DNA from: Flavobacteriales bacterium
Lineage (GTDB): Bacteria > Bacteroidota > Bacteroidia > Flavobacteriales > BACL11
Reading direction: 5' to 3'
DNA length: 10,551 nucleotides
NCBI GenBank assembly: GCA_018675825.1
Contig: JABGXK010000022.1
Span: 1-10,551 of the forward strand
The stretch's first letter is position 1; the number at the start of each line of letters is the position of its first letter. Positions 1 to 7,269 of this stretch are shown here, in pieces. The notes under the pieces are model-generated. The model had not been told where the DNA came from, made no database searches, and saw nothing but the letters and a program-made list of their open reading frames with translations. Position numbers and translations under genes: made by a program.

Positions 1-966
1 AACGCGTCTAACTACAATCCTAATGCAACTATTGATGATGGATCTTGTACTTACTACAGTTGTTCTGACCCTGTTCCTTCTGGATTAGGTAATAACTGGA
101 CTACAGATACTAAAGCAGAAGTTACTTGGGATAATATGAACGACAGCTCTTGTATGGTTTGGAAGTATTATGTACGTTATCGTGCAGTAGGTGATCCTTC
201 TTGGACTACTAAGTCAGCTGGTGTTGGTAATGGACTATGTAACTTCGGTCTTAATACAACTACTAAAGTATTACAGAATTTAACTTCTAGTACTACTTAT
301 GAGTTTAAGATGAAAGCATTCTACTGTGGTGGAACTGAGTCTGGATATTCTTCTCCAACTCAATTTACTACTGGAGATGATTGTCCTCCAATGGCTAACC
401 TAACGGTTACAACATTTAATAGCAACCATGCAAAAGCAAGATTCGACTGGGATACTACAGGCGCATATGTATTTGCAAGAGTTGCATTAAGAGTTGATAC
501 TGTTGGAGCTACTTGGTTAACAGCTGGTGGATTTGGAGTTTACTATCCAACACTAACTGTTAATAAGTTTGGACTACAATCAGGTGAGTCATATAGAGCT
601 CAAGGTAGAACATTCTGTGATGCTAACATTACTTCTTACCGTTCTTGGTGGACAAGTCCAATATTCTGGACTCAGCCTGGATCACTTCCTATAAGAGGTG
701 AAGGTGGAACAACAATCAATAACTTAGATGTTTATCCTAACCCATCTAGAGATATATTCAATGTAACATTTGTTGCAGAGGATATTCAAGATCTAGAAGT
801 TAGAGTAATCAACGTAGTTGGTGAGGTTGTTTATACAGAAGCTTTAGAGCAGTTTGTTGGTGAATACACTAAACAAATTGACCTAACTGATAATTCTAAA
901 GGAGTTTACTTCTTAGAAATCACAACTAATTCAGGTGTGGTTAATAAGAAATTAATTATCCAATAA
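1..966 (+). CDS. T9SS-secreted adhesin-like protein, fibronectin III-like modules (5' partial)
   Basis: The frame is open from the first base, so the gene starts outside the window; 321 residues are visible and the ATG at 136 is internal. Residues 1-18 carry an NPNATIDDGSC motif, a short acidic repeat common in large Bacteroidota surface proteins and similar to calcium-binding thrombospondin type 3 repeats. Residues about 20-125 look like a fibronectin type III module (…YYVRYR…, …SSTTYEFKM…), and about 126-228 like a second, more divergent one. Residues about 238-321 are a type A T9SS sorting domain: VYPNPSRD, a central VRVINVVGEVVY strand, KGVYFLEI and the terminal KKLIIQ. I infer a protein exported through Sec, moved across the outer membrane by T9SS, and displayed or released with an adhesive or matrix role. 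No catalytic domain is visible in this part. A hairpin terminator follows 25 bases after the stop. Confidence 0.9.
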   Translation, partial: NASNYNPNATIDDGSCTYYSCSDPVPSGLGNNWTTDTKAEVTWDNMNDSSCMVWKYYVRYRAVGDPSWTTKSAGVGNGLCNFGLNTTTKVLQNLTSSTTYEFKMKAFYCGGTESGYSSPTQFTTGDDCPPMANLTVTTFNSNHAKARFDWDTTGAYVFARVALRVDTVGATWLTAGGFGVYYPTLTVNKFGLQSGESYRAQGRTFCDANITSYRSWWTSPIFWTQPGSLPIRGEGGTTINNLDVYPNPSRDIFNVTFVAEDIQDLEVRVINVVGEVVYTEALEQFVGEYTKQIDLTDNSKGVYFLEITTNSGVVNKKLIIQ

Positions 967-991
967 GGAAAGTTAGTTAAGCTAAAAATTG

Positions 992-1028
992 AAGAAGCCC
1001 GAACATTTGTTCGGGCTTCTTTTTTTTT
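992..1028 (+). terminator. Rho-independent terminator, probably shared by convergent genes
   Basis: A perfect 11-bp inverted repeat (994-1004 with 1009-1019, GC-rich core GCCCGAAC) with a 4-base loop is followed by nine T on the plus strand. It ends the secreted protein gene at 966. The A-rich flank on the left gives a weaker U-tail on the minus strand, so it may also stop transcripts of the sulfotransferase gene that ends at 1049. It is the clearest terminator in the window. Confidence 0.92.
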
Positions 1029-1048
1029 AAAAAATTTATAAATTTTTT

Positions 1049-1858
1049 TTATAGTAAGCTGTAGTTAAAATAATTGATCAGTTCTTTTTCTTTACTTAAT
1101 AGAGAATTGATTATTTGTATTTGATCCTTAGATAGAGCGGATATGTTTTCTTTATTTAGATTCTTAATAGCCATCTTTTTTTTCTTATGCATATTATGGG
1201 CATTGAATTGTAGGTCTGTATTGATATCTGATAGAGAAGGAATAAATGTAGTTATCTCTTTCTTAGCCTTAATAGGATTATCTGCTAGCGCTTCATAGCT
1301 TAGAACTAAAACTTCATTTAGTTTTTCAATATTGCTTTTTTGAAATTTTAGGTAGCTAATATATTTATTAGTAGCTATCATTATATCAGTGTTATACCTT
1401 CTTATATTACTTTGAATTTGAGCATATGGATTTCTCACTAAGCAGATATACTTACTACCAACAAATATTTTGTCAATATTTTGAGCTCTACATATATTTG
1501 GGGGACTTTTCTCCAGTAGGATATCTTTGGACCTATCCCAGTATTTATGCCATATTTTTTTTACCCTTTTCCAATCAATTTCTTTTTTAGGATCCCAGCG
1601 ATCATCATTAAATAGTATCTCTTTAGCTCCTGGTAGGTGTTGTCCCTCTCTAAGACCTATGTTGTTATTACAACTTACATTTTTAGAAGTAGAAATAATT
1701 TCAGTCAGTAGGGTTGATCCACAAAAAGGTGGGCTAAGAATAAATAAATAATGGTTTTTCTTTTTTGCAAGCAATAAGTTCTTGAGAGCTAGCTTTTGTG
1801 ATACACCAAAAAAATATAGTGTTCTTTTTTTAGAATCAAGTTTATTGATGTAATTCAT
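1049..1858 (-). CDS. Sulfotransferase family protein (PAPS-dependent type)
   Basis: This 269-residue protein has the layout of the P-loop-like sulfotransferases, which move a sulfo group from PAPS to a hydroxyl or amine acceptor. Near the N-terminus, SPPFCGSTLL (residues 42-51) follows a hydrophobic beta strand and matches the 5'-phosphosulfate loop. LEKSPPNICRA (about 115-125) and LVRNPYAQIQS (140-150, with Arg142 and Ser150) match the 3'-phosphate-binding region. In most relatives the first loop reads SPPRSGTT; here the basic residue is Phe45 and the next is Cys46. I chose the ATG at 1858: a longer reading from a TTG at 1873 would overlap the -7 promoter box. No signal peptide is seen, so it is probably cytoplasmic. 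No glycan or lipid genes lie nearby to suggest an acceptor. The gene stands alone and faces away from the next one, consistent with an acquired single-gene insertion, though that is inference. Confidence 0.82.
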   Translation of the reverse strand: MNYINKLDSKKRTLYFFGVSQKLALKNLLLAKKKNHYLFILSPPFCGSTLLTEIISTSKNVSCNNNIGLREGQHLPGAKEILFNDDRWDPKKEIDWKRVKKIWHKYWDRSKDILLEKSPPNICRAQNIDKIFVGSKYICLVRNPYAQIQSNIRRYNTDIMIATNKYISYLKFQKSNIEKLNEVLVLSYEALADNPIKAKKEITTFIPSLSDINTDLQFNAHNMHKKKKMAIKNLNKENISALSKDQIQIINSLLSKEKELINYFNYSLL

Positions 1859-1862
1859 AAGC

Positions 1863-1870
1863 CAAAAGTA
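1863..1870 (-). promoter_or_regulatory. -7 promoter box for the sulfotransferase gene
   Basis: Minus-strand TACTTTTG is an exact match to the Bacteroidota -7 consensus TAnnTTTG. Exactly four bases (GCTT) separate it from the ATG at 1858, so transcription is expected to begin at or next to the start codon and give a leaderless mRNA. No convincing -33 TTG was found at the usual distance. Confidence 0.55.
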
Positions 1871-2021
1871 CAAAACCTTTTTTTCTGTTTTTAGGATTTA
1901 ATTCTTTCAAGCTAAAAAGAGTACTTCTAAATTTATAATATAAAGCTAAAAATAATATAAATTATTACTGTTAATTATAATTTTTATAAGTTTACTGTAT
2001 TATAAACTAAATTTTAAGGCC

Positions 2022-3134
2022 ATGAAAAAAACATTATTCTCTATAGTACTATCTCTAAGTTGTATTTTTTCCTTTGCACAGATCACTGTTACTCATATGG
2101 ACCTTATGGTTGTAGGAGATGAATTTTATGAAGCAATAGATGATAATCCTTCTATAATATTAGGAACTGCAGGGCCAAATAAAACATGGAATTTTTCATT
2201 CTTAAATGCTATAGAACAAGATACTGTTAGTATTGTTTCTCCTCTTGCAACACCATTTGCTAGTTCGTATCCAAATGCTTCTCTATGTATGGTTACAGAA
2301 GAAGATGGTTGGGGTGGACCGACAATAAATTATACTTATATGAATAAAGATAATACAGGAATTTATATTCTAGGAGAATCCGATGTAGTTCTTCCTACTC
2401 CAACTATGTTTATGCCACTTCCATTAACTTATGGAGCTACACATGTTGATGGTCCTATTTCTGCTGAAGATCAAATGTATTCTGGACCTACTTTAGATTG
2501 GTATTTCCCCGATACAATGGCACCACTGCTTTCTGGGGGTTCGGCTCATACTATTGATTCTGCTTTAGTTTCTGCAGTTATAACGAATACTTTTGATGTA
2601 GATGCTTGGGGAACAGCAAATATGCCTGATGGAAATGATTACGATGCCTTACGAGTTATGGCAGAGATGAACTATACATACTCGATTCTTGTTTACTGTT
2701 CTGATACCATAACTATAACAGGGGCTGGCTCAGGCTGGTTTCCAGCTGGTGGTGATACAGATATTCAAAATGAAATCTTTTTTATGTCTGACAATCCCAA
2801 CGTAAGATATCCCCTTGTTGTATTAGCTATGGACTCTATATATGTTGTGGATGCTACATTTCTTAATGGATCTTCACTTTCTTCTGTAAATACTATAGAT
2901 GAAACAAGTTTTAATGTATACCCTATTCCTTCAAGCTATAGTGTAACTATTCAGGCTAAGACAGCATCTAATAGTAATAGTTATGAATTATATAGTATTA
3001 GTGGAGTCTTGGTAGATAAACAATCTTTTAATCAATCTGCTCAATTAGATCTAACAAATATTGCTAAGGGAACATATGTTTTAAAGATTCATTCTTCTGA
3101 TGGGTATATAAATAAGAAGATTATAGTAGAGTAA
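2022..3134 (+). CDS. Uncharacterised secreted protein with T9SS sorting domain
   Basis: This 370-residue protein starts with a clear signal peptide (MKKTLFSIVLSLSCIFSFA, cleavage before Gln20) and ends with a T9SS type A sorting domain (about 296-370: FNVYPIPSS, YELYSISGVLVD, KGTYVLKI, terminal KKIIVE). It should cross the inner membrane by Sec and the outer membrane by T9SS. The middle (about 20-290) is rich in Thr, Ser, Asp and aromatic residues, with a predicted all-beta character; I see no catalytic motif and recognise no named domain. Similar proteins with an ITVTxxDM-type start after the signal peptide are widespread in Flavobacteriales as hypothetical exported proteins. The likely promoter is near-consensus (TAAATTTT at 2008, or TAAGTTTA at 1987) in the AT-rich divergent region shared with the sulfotransferase gene. 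The sorting domain is the only firm functional statement. Confidence 0.9.
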   Translation: MKKTLFSIVLSLSCIFSFAQITVTHMDLMVVGDEFYEAIDDNPSIILGTAGPNKTWNFSFLNAIEQDTVSIVSPLATPFASSYPNASLCMVTEEDGWGGPTINYTYMNKDNTGIYILGESDVVLPTPTMFMPLPLTYGATHVDGPISAEDQMYSGPTLDWYFPDTMAPLLSGGSAHTIDSALVSAVITNTFDVDAWGTANMPDGNDYDALRVMAEMNYTYSILVYCSDTITITGAGSGWFPAGGDTDIQNEIFFMSDNPNVRYPLVVLAMDSIYVVDATFLNGSSLSSVNTIDETSFNVYPIPSSYSVTIQAKTASNSNSYELYSISGVLVDKQSFNQSAQLDLTNIAKGTYVLKIHSSDGYINKKIIVE

Positions 3135-3153
3135 TACAGCTTTATTTAGAATT

Positions 3154-3161
3154 TATATTTG
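3154..3161 (+). promoter_or_regulatory. -7 promoter box for the class V aminotransferase-like gene
   Basis: TATATTTG matches TAnnTTTG exactly and lies 10 bases before the ATG at 3172. It suggests the gene can be transcribed on its own with a very short leader, although the 37-base gap from the preceding gene also permits readthrough. A -33 TTG is not evident. Confidence 0.5.
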
Positions 3162-3171
3162 CTTATCTACT

Positions 3172-4320
3172 ATGCATGATATTTATAAACCTATGTTTTC
3201 TATTGATCCCAAGGTTACCTATTTAAATCACGGATCTTTTGGAGCTTGTCCCAAAGAAGTTTTTAATTCTCTCATTGATTTTCAAAGGAAATTAGAATTT
3301 GAGCCTGTTAAACATCTAGCACATGATATCTATCAACACCTAAAAGAATCTCGAAGTGCATTATCAGAATATGTTAATTGCCATATTGATGATATAGCTT
3401 TCTTTCCAAACCCTTCCACAGCTTTAAATACACTTATTAGAAGCCTAGATATAACAAAAGGGGATCAGATACTAACCACGAATCATGAATATGGAGCTCT
3501 AGACAGGACATGGAGATTTATATCTAAAAAAAGAGGTTGTGAGTATATAAAATTAGATGTAGCTATTCCATATACAGATAAACAGCTTATTATAGATAGT
3601 TTTAAGAATGCCATAAATAAGAATACTAAGGTTATCTTCTTAAGTCATATTACTAGCGCTACAGCTCTTATCTTGCCTATTAAAGAGATAATTGAACTTG
3701 CAAAAGAACATAATATTTTAACCATTATTGATGGCGCTCACGCTCCAGCACAAATTGATTTAGATATTAAAAATCTGGACCCAGATTTTTATTGTGGAGC
3801 TTGTCATAAATGGATGTGTTCTCCAAAAGGAGTAGCTTTTTTATATGTTAAAAAGCAGTATCAAGATATGCTTGAACCTCTAGTTGTTAGCTGGGGCTAT
3901 GAAGCTGAGTACCCAAGTGATTCACAGTTTTTAGATTATATGCAGTGGCAAGGAACTAATGATATTTCGGCATATCTTACAATTCCTGATACTATTAAAT
4001 TCTTAAAAAAGCATGATTGGAAAAAAAAGGCTCAGCACTGTAGAGCTCTAAATCTATGGGCAAAAAATGAGATATGCACTGCTTTAGATACCTATGCAAC
4101 TGGTGATGATCAATTTCTTGGTCAGATGACTACCATTGCATTTAAGCTAGAAGAACCACTTAAAGAACAAATAGATTTTTATACAAAGTACAAAATACAA
4201 TTGCCATTTATTAAGTGGAATGATAAGACCTTTTTTAGGATCTCTCTTCAAGTATATAACAGTAAAGAAGATATTAATTATCTTATTAAAAGCCTCTTGC
4301 AATATCGAGCATCAAAATAA
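3172..4320 (+). CDS. Class V aminotransferase-fold PLP enzyme, isopenicillin N epimerase-like
   Basis: This 382-residue protein has fold-type I PLP enzyme features. The N-terminal YLNHGSFGACP (about 17-27) is the hallmark start of the CefD-like (isopenicillin N epimerase) branch of class V aminotransferases. IIDGAHAPAQ carries Asp187, expected to pair with the PLP pyridine nitrogen, and His190. GACHKWMCSPKG carries Lys213, the expected Schiff-base lysine. Length fits the family. It has no signal peptide and is cytoplasmic. Relatives include epimerases, cysteine desulfurase-like enzymes and other C-S or C-N lyases; no beta-lactam genes are nearby, so true isopenicillin epimerisation is unlikely and the substrate cannot be named. 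The ATG at 3172 sits 10 bases after a -7 box; Met8 is a possible alternative start but would shorten a well-conserved N-terminus. The next gene has its own -7 box 29 bases after this stop. Confidence 0.88.
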   Translation: MHDIYKPMFSIDPKVTYLNHGSFGACPKEVFNSLIDFQRKLEFEPVKHLAHDIYQHLKESRSALSEYVNCHIDDIAFFPNPSTALNTLIRSLDITKGDQILTTNHEYGALDRTWRFISKKRGCEYIKLDVAIPYTDKQLIIDSFKNAINKNTKVIFLSHITSATALILPIKEIIELAKEHNILTIIDGAHAPAQIDLDIKNLDPDFYCGACHKWMCSPKGVAFLYVKKQYQDMLEPLVVSWGYEAEYPSDSQFLDYMQWQGTNDISAYLTIPDTIKFLKKHDWKKKAQHCRALNLWAKNEICTALDTYATGDDQFLGQMTTIAFKLEEPLKEQIDFYTKYKIQLPFIKWNDKTFFRISLQVYNSKEDINYLIKSLLQYRASK

Positions 4321-4348
4321 AAATTTAGTTTTTTATTCATGATTAAAG

Positions 4349-4356
4349 TATATTTG
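4349..4356 (+). promoter_or_regulatory. -7 promoter box for the TlpA-like gene
   Basis: TATATTTG is an exact -7 consensus and is followed by four bases (AATA) and then the ATG at 4361. The spacing is the same as at the sulfotransferase and cytochrome-monooxygenase genes and predicts a leaderless transcript. No -33 TTG is apparent at standard spacing. Confidence 0.55.
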
Positions 4357-4360
4357 AATA

Positions 4361-4882
4361 ATGAAAAAATGTATTCCTATAATATTATTTCTATTTTTTA
4401 GTATGATTATAACTTCACAAAATAATATTAATAGAGGCTATAAGCTTAGTGTTGGTGATCCGGCCCCAAAGATTGATCTCACATTACTTGATGGAAGAGT
4501 TCTTAGTAATGAGAATTTAAAAGGGAAGGTAGTAGTAATACAGTTTACAGCTTCATGGTGTGGGGTGTGTATTAAAGAAATGCCCCATTTAGAGAAAGAG
4601 CTTTGGCAGCGTTTTAAGCAAGATGAATTTATTCTTATAGGTGTTGATCTAAAAGAGGAAATAGATGTTGTTAAGCGTTTTATTAAGAAGACTAAGGTTA
4701 CCTACCCTTTTACTATTGATCATGATGGTTCCTTTTTTGAATCCTTTACTTTCCCAAATGCAGGAGTGACAAGAAATATTGTGTTAGATAAAAAGGGAAA
4801 TATATCTTTTCTTACTAGGCTTTATGATGAGAAAGAATTTTCTGATATGGTAGATCATGTAGAGAAACTATTAAGTAAATAA
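4361..4882 (+). CDS. Exported TlpA/ResA-like thioredoxin-fold protein
   Basis: This 173-residue protein has an N-terminal signal sequence (MKKCIPIILFLFFSMIITSQ), so it acts in the periplasm or is membrane-tethered. The mature part begins with VGDPAPKIDLTLLDG, typical of the AhpC/TSA-TlpA group, then VVVIQFTASWCGVC with redox cysteines Cys67 and Cys70 (WCxxC), and a C-terminal GVTRNIVLDKKG strand. Where most thioredoxins have a cis-proline before that strand, this one reads GVTRN, as many Bacteroidota relatives do. It should catalyse thiol-disulfide exchange, for example keeping cysteines of exported or heme proteins reduced; a c-type cytochrome domain is encoded about 900 bases downstream, but the link is only positional. 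The first Cys (Cys4) sits before the hydrophobic core rather than at a lipobox, so I do not call it a lipoprotein. Confidence 0.9.
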   Translation: MKKCIPIILFLFFSMIITSQNNINRGYKLSVGDPAPKIDLTLLDGRVLSNENLKGKVVVIQFTASWCGVCIKEMPHLEKELWQRFKQDEFILIGVDLKEEIDVVKRFIKKTKVTYPFTIDHDGSFFESFTFPNAGVTRNIVLDKKGNISFLTRLYDEKEFSDMVDHVEKLLSK

Positions 4883-4959
4883 GTAAAGCCTTAATCCTGA
4901 TTGTATTTTTAATGCCTTTAGCCTCTTATGGATCATTTCCAGTTAAAGAAAACCGATAA
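4879..4959 (+). pseudogene. Possible relic of a small exported protein (signal peptide only)
   Basis: One frame here reads ISKALILIVFLMPLASYGSF followed by PVKENR and a TAA stop. That is a convincing signal peptide with the start of a mature chain (…SYG/SFPVKEN), a combination I recognise from small Bacteroidota exported or membrane proteins. An ATG exists only in the middle of the hydrophobic core (4912); the natural start position reads ATA. The same frame continues after two stops (4957, 4972) with another open stretch from 4975. I infer a gene that lost its start and gained stops. The rest of 4960-5093 shows nothing I can name. It could be chance, since only about 26 codons are informative. 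Confidence 0.35.
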
Positions 4960-5093
4960 AGCTTAATTAGTTAGCTACTAAGTACTTTAATAAGCCTACT
5001 ACTTCTAAGGGATATAATACAGTTAAAATCTAATTTAAAAACACCTCTAAAAGATAAACAGTATAGCTATAAGAGATTAAATACTTCTAAAGA

Positions 5094-5612
5094 TTACTTT
5101 AATATAATTCCAAATGCTAGACCATTAATTGACATGCTACCATTTTCATAGTCTTCTTTTGGCTCAATAATATTATATCTAACACTTACACCAAGTGTTT
5201 CTGATAGTTGACAAGCAAGGCCAAAGTTTAGTCCAAAATCAAGACTAGAAGGTTGTTCACCATCTAAGCCATTTGTTACCCATATTTTATCAGCAATATT
5301 ATAAAGTCCACCTCCTAGGCTAAGATTAAAATTTGAAGTTAATTCAAGCGATAAGTTTGAGGATATAAATGTGTAATCAAACCCTTTAGATATTCCTGCA
5401 GTACCAATGAGATCCATACGTTCAGATAGGTTAACTATTGAGCTTATCCCCATTACATACGAAGTAATGTTTTTACTCTTTAGCTCACCTTCTCCATTTT
5501 CATAAAATTCAACTTCTAGCATTGAGTAATCTGCAAATACATGACTCTCTTGAGCTTTTGTTGTATTAGATATAAGTACAGTTATAAAAAGTAGTGTAAT
5601 TAGTTTTTTCAT
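5094..5612 (-). CDS. Small outer-membrane beta-barrel protein
   Basis: This 172-residue protein has a signal peptide (MKKLITLLFITVLISNTTKA, cleavage before Gln21). The mature part consists of alternating amphipathic strands (for example NFNLSLGGGLYNI, LGVSVRYNII, LAFGIILK) with Gly and aromatic residues at strand ends and polar loops between, and a hydrophobic C-terminal strand ending in Lys. This is the pattern of 8-stranded OmpA/OmpX/OprF-type barrels, which match this length. The role is unknown: it could be a structural porin-like protein or a surface barrier. No peptidoglycan-binding OmpA domain and no T9SS domain follow. The gene is divergent from the cytochrome-monooxygenase gene and has its own exact -7 box. 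I call the fold with moderate confidence and no specific function. Confidence 0.72.
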   Translation of the reverse strand: MKKLITLLFITVLISNTTKAQESHVFADYSMLEVEFYENGEGELKSKNITSYVMGISSIVNLSERMDLIGTAGISKGFDYTFISSNLSLELTSNFNLSLGGGLYNIADKIWVTNGLDGEQPSSLDFGLNFGLACQLSETLGVSVRYNIIEPKEDYENGSMSINGLAFGIILK

Positions 5613-5626
5613 GATATATATTTTTG

Positions 5627-5634
5627 CAAATTTA
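5627..5634 (-). promoter_or_regulatory. -7 promoter box for the beta-barrel gene
   Basis: Minus-strand TAAATTTG matches TAnnTTTG exactly, 14 bases before the ATG at 5612, giving a leader of under ten bases. A minus-strand TTG lies 11 bases further upstream (5646-5648), closer than the usual 17-23 base spacing for a -33 element. Confidence 0.55.
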
Positions 5635-5757
5635 CGAAATATTTACAATATTAAATATATACATATTAATAGTGATATTTTGTCTGCTAATTACAGGTTT
5701 TTTGATTGTATAGAATGCATTTATTTTTTTAACTAATTAATACTTGTTTAAATTTTA

Positions 5758-5765
5758 TAAGTTTG
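5758..5765 (+). promoter_or_regulatory. -7 promoter box for the cytochrome-monooxygenase gene
   Basis: TAAGTTTG matches the -7 consensus exactly and overlaps the last in-frame stop (TAA, 5758-5760) upstream of the coding frame. Four bases (CTTT) then lead to the ATC codon at 5770. A TTG lies at 5744-5746, only 11 bases upstream of the box, shorter than the usual -33 spacing. The box supports initiation at 5770 despite the missing ATG. Confidence 0.55.
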
Positions 5766-5769
5766 CTTT

Positions 5770-7173
5770 ATCAAAAAAACAATATTTCTTTTTCTATTTC
5801 TGCCAGTCTTTATTTTTGGACAAAACCCAAATTATTCTGAAGATATAGCTCCAATAATTTACGGAAAATGTCTTCACTGTCATCATAGTGGTGGTATAGC
5901 TCCTATATCATTAGAAACATATGCTGATGCTATTTCTAATGCAGGATTAATACAACATGTTACTTCTACTGGAGAAATGCCTCCGTGGCCTCCAGACACA
6001 CTTTTTCAGAATTATGCATATGAAAATACGCTTTCCATAGATGAGATAGGCACTATACTTGACTGGATTGTTAATGGGGCTGCACTTGGAGATACTACAC
6101 TATTACCTCTGATGCCAAATTTTTCAAATTCATCTCTTCTAGGCCCTGCCGACTTAGAGATACAGATTCCTACATATTCAAGTACTGCAACTTCAAATTC
6201 AGATGATTATGTATGTTTTTCGATTCCAACAGGATTAACACAAGACAAAAAAATTAGAGCTATAGAAGTGATTCCAGGAAATATACAAACTGTTCATCAT
6301 GTACTTGTTTCAATAGATGAAAATGCTAGTTCCTCAATTACAGTTACATCAGATTGTATGGCGCCAATGGGAGACTTAGTATATGGATATGCTCCAGGGT
6401 CTTTACCAATAGTATACCCAATAGATTCAATCAATAAATTTGGAGTGGTATTGCCCTCTAATAGTAGTATTGTATTAGGAATGCATTACCCTGAAGGGAG
6501 TTTTGGCCAGTTAGATAGTACAAAGGTTAGGCTTTACTTCTATCCGCAGAGTACAGTTATTAGATCAATAACAACAGAATTTTTAATTAGTGAGGGCTTA
6601 CCTCCTGATCAGCCATTTACGCTTCCACCAAATCAAATTACACCAATATCATCTTCATTTGGCCCAATTATGAACGATATGTCTGTAATGTCTGTTTTTC
6701 CTCATATGCATCTTTTAGGAAAAGAGATGGAATGTTTTGCTGTTACTCCACTTAACGATACTATAAATCTTATTAGAGTTAATAATTGGGATTTTGAATG
6801 GCAAGGGTTTTATTTCTTTAAAAAATTTATTAAGATTCCCGCTGGTAGTATGATATATGCGAGCGGAAGTTATGATAATACAGTTAGTTCTAGTAATCCT
6901 AACCCCGTTACTGTTCAATCAGGCTATAATACACAAGATGAAATGTTTGTTTTTCTTTTCCAATTTTTAGCTTATCAGTTGGGAGATGAGAATATATTTA
7001 TTGAGAATGGTACTATATCTACAAATACCTTTGAAGGAATAACTGGTTTATCACCAAAAAAATTATTGAAGACAACAAATATTATAGGTCAGACAATAAA
7101 ATCACAAAGAAATACTCCTTTGTTTTATATTTATAATGATGGAAGTGTAGAAAAGAAAATAATTCTTGAATAA
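5770..7173 (+). CDS. Secreted cytochrome c / copper type II monooxygenase-like fusion with T9SS tail, non-ATG start
   Basis: Read from ATC at 5770 this is 467 residues. Residues 1-17 form a signal peptide (xKKTIFLFLFLPVFIFG, cleavage before Gln18). A c-type cytochrome domain follows, with CLHCH heme attachment (Cys34, Cys37, His38) and MPPWPPD holding the likely axial Met70. The central part resembles peptidylglycine alpha-hydroxylating monooxygenase (PHM): VHHVL (His176, His177) and GMHY (His239) match one copper site, PHMHLLG (His312, His314) and DEM (Met392) the other, with spacing close to PHM's 107/108/172 and 242/244/314. The end (about 430-467, NIIGQTI…TPLFYIYNDG…KKIILE) is a T9SS sorting domain. 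The heme may feed electrons to copper for substrate hydroxylation; the substrate is unknown. No ATG, GTG or TTG opens this frame ahead of the signal peptide: the in-frame stop at 5758 precedes it and the first internal ATG (5977) would remove the signal and the heme motif. Confidence 0.82.
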   Translation: MKKTIFLFLFLPVFIFGQNPNYSEDIAPIIYGKCLHCHHSGGIAPISLETYADAISNAGLIQHVTSTGEMPPWPPDTLFQNYAYENTLSIDEIGTILDWIVNGAALGDTTLLPLMPNFSNSSLLGPADLEIQIPTYSSTATSNSDDYVCFSIPTGLTQDKKIRAIEVIPGNIQTVHHVLVSIDENASSSITVTSDCMAPMGDLVYGYAPGSLPIVYPIDSINKFGVVLPSNSSIVLGMHYPEGSFGQLDSTKVRLYFYPQSTVIRSITTEFLISEGLPPDQPFTLPPNQITPISSSFGPIMNDMSVMSVFPHMHLLGKEMECFAVTPLNDTINLIRVNNWDFEWQGFYFFKKFIKIPAGSMIYASGSYDNTVSSSNPNPVTVQSGYNTQDEMFVFLFQFLAYQLGDENIFIENGTISTNTFEGITGLSPKKLLKTTNIIGQTIKSQRNTPLFYIYNDGSVEKKIILE

Positions 7174-7185
7174 GAATTTTCTTCT
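7161..7185 (+). terminator. Weak candidate terminator overlapping the stop codon
   Basis: A perfect 7-bp inverted repeat (AATTCTT 7161-7167 with AAGAATT 7172-7178, loop GAAT) spans the stop codon of the cytochrome-monooxygenase gene and is followed by a pyrimidine-rich TTCTTCT tail. The stem is almost all A-T and the T run is broken, so termination would be weak. Confidence 0.25.
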
Positions 7186-7269
7186 ATTGAAAATACCAAA
7201 ATCAGTTATTTCAAGTTATTACTATAATAAGTAGCTTGTAGCAATAAAAAAGTACTATTATTTAATTAT

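Noticed and set aside
1527..1751. Plus-strand open frame of 74 codons
   Set aside because: It is antisense to the sulfotransferase motifs and has no independent support.
3172..4882. PLP enzyme and TlpA-like gene as a sulfur-mobilisation operon
   Set aside because: The two are adjacent on one strand, but each has its own exact -7 box and the proteins act in different compartments; no further sulfur genes are present.
5744..5746. TTG as a -33 element for the cytochrome-monooxygenase promoter
   Set aside because: Only 11 bases separate it from the -7 box; the normal spacing is about 17-23. The same short gap occurs at the beta-barrel gene (5646-5648), but two cases in AT-rich DNA are not enough to propose a new spacing class.
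5763..5765. TTG as the start codon of the cytochrome-monooxygenase gene
   Set aside because: It is out of frame with the signal peptide and would need a frameshift in the following A run; it also lies inside the -7 box.
6715..6918. Minus-strand open frame of 67 codons
   Set aside because: It is antisense to the copper-binding region of the monooxygenase and is explained by that gene.
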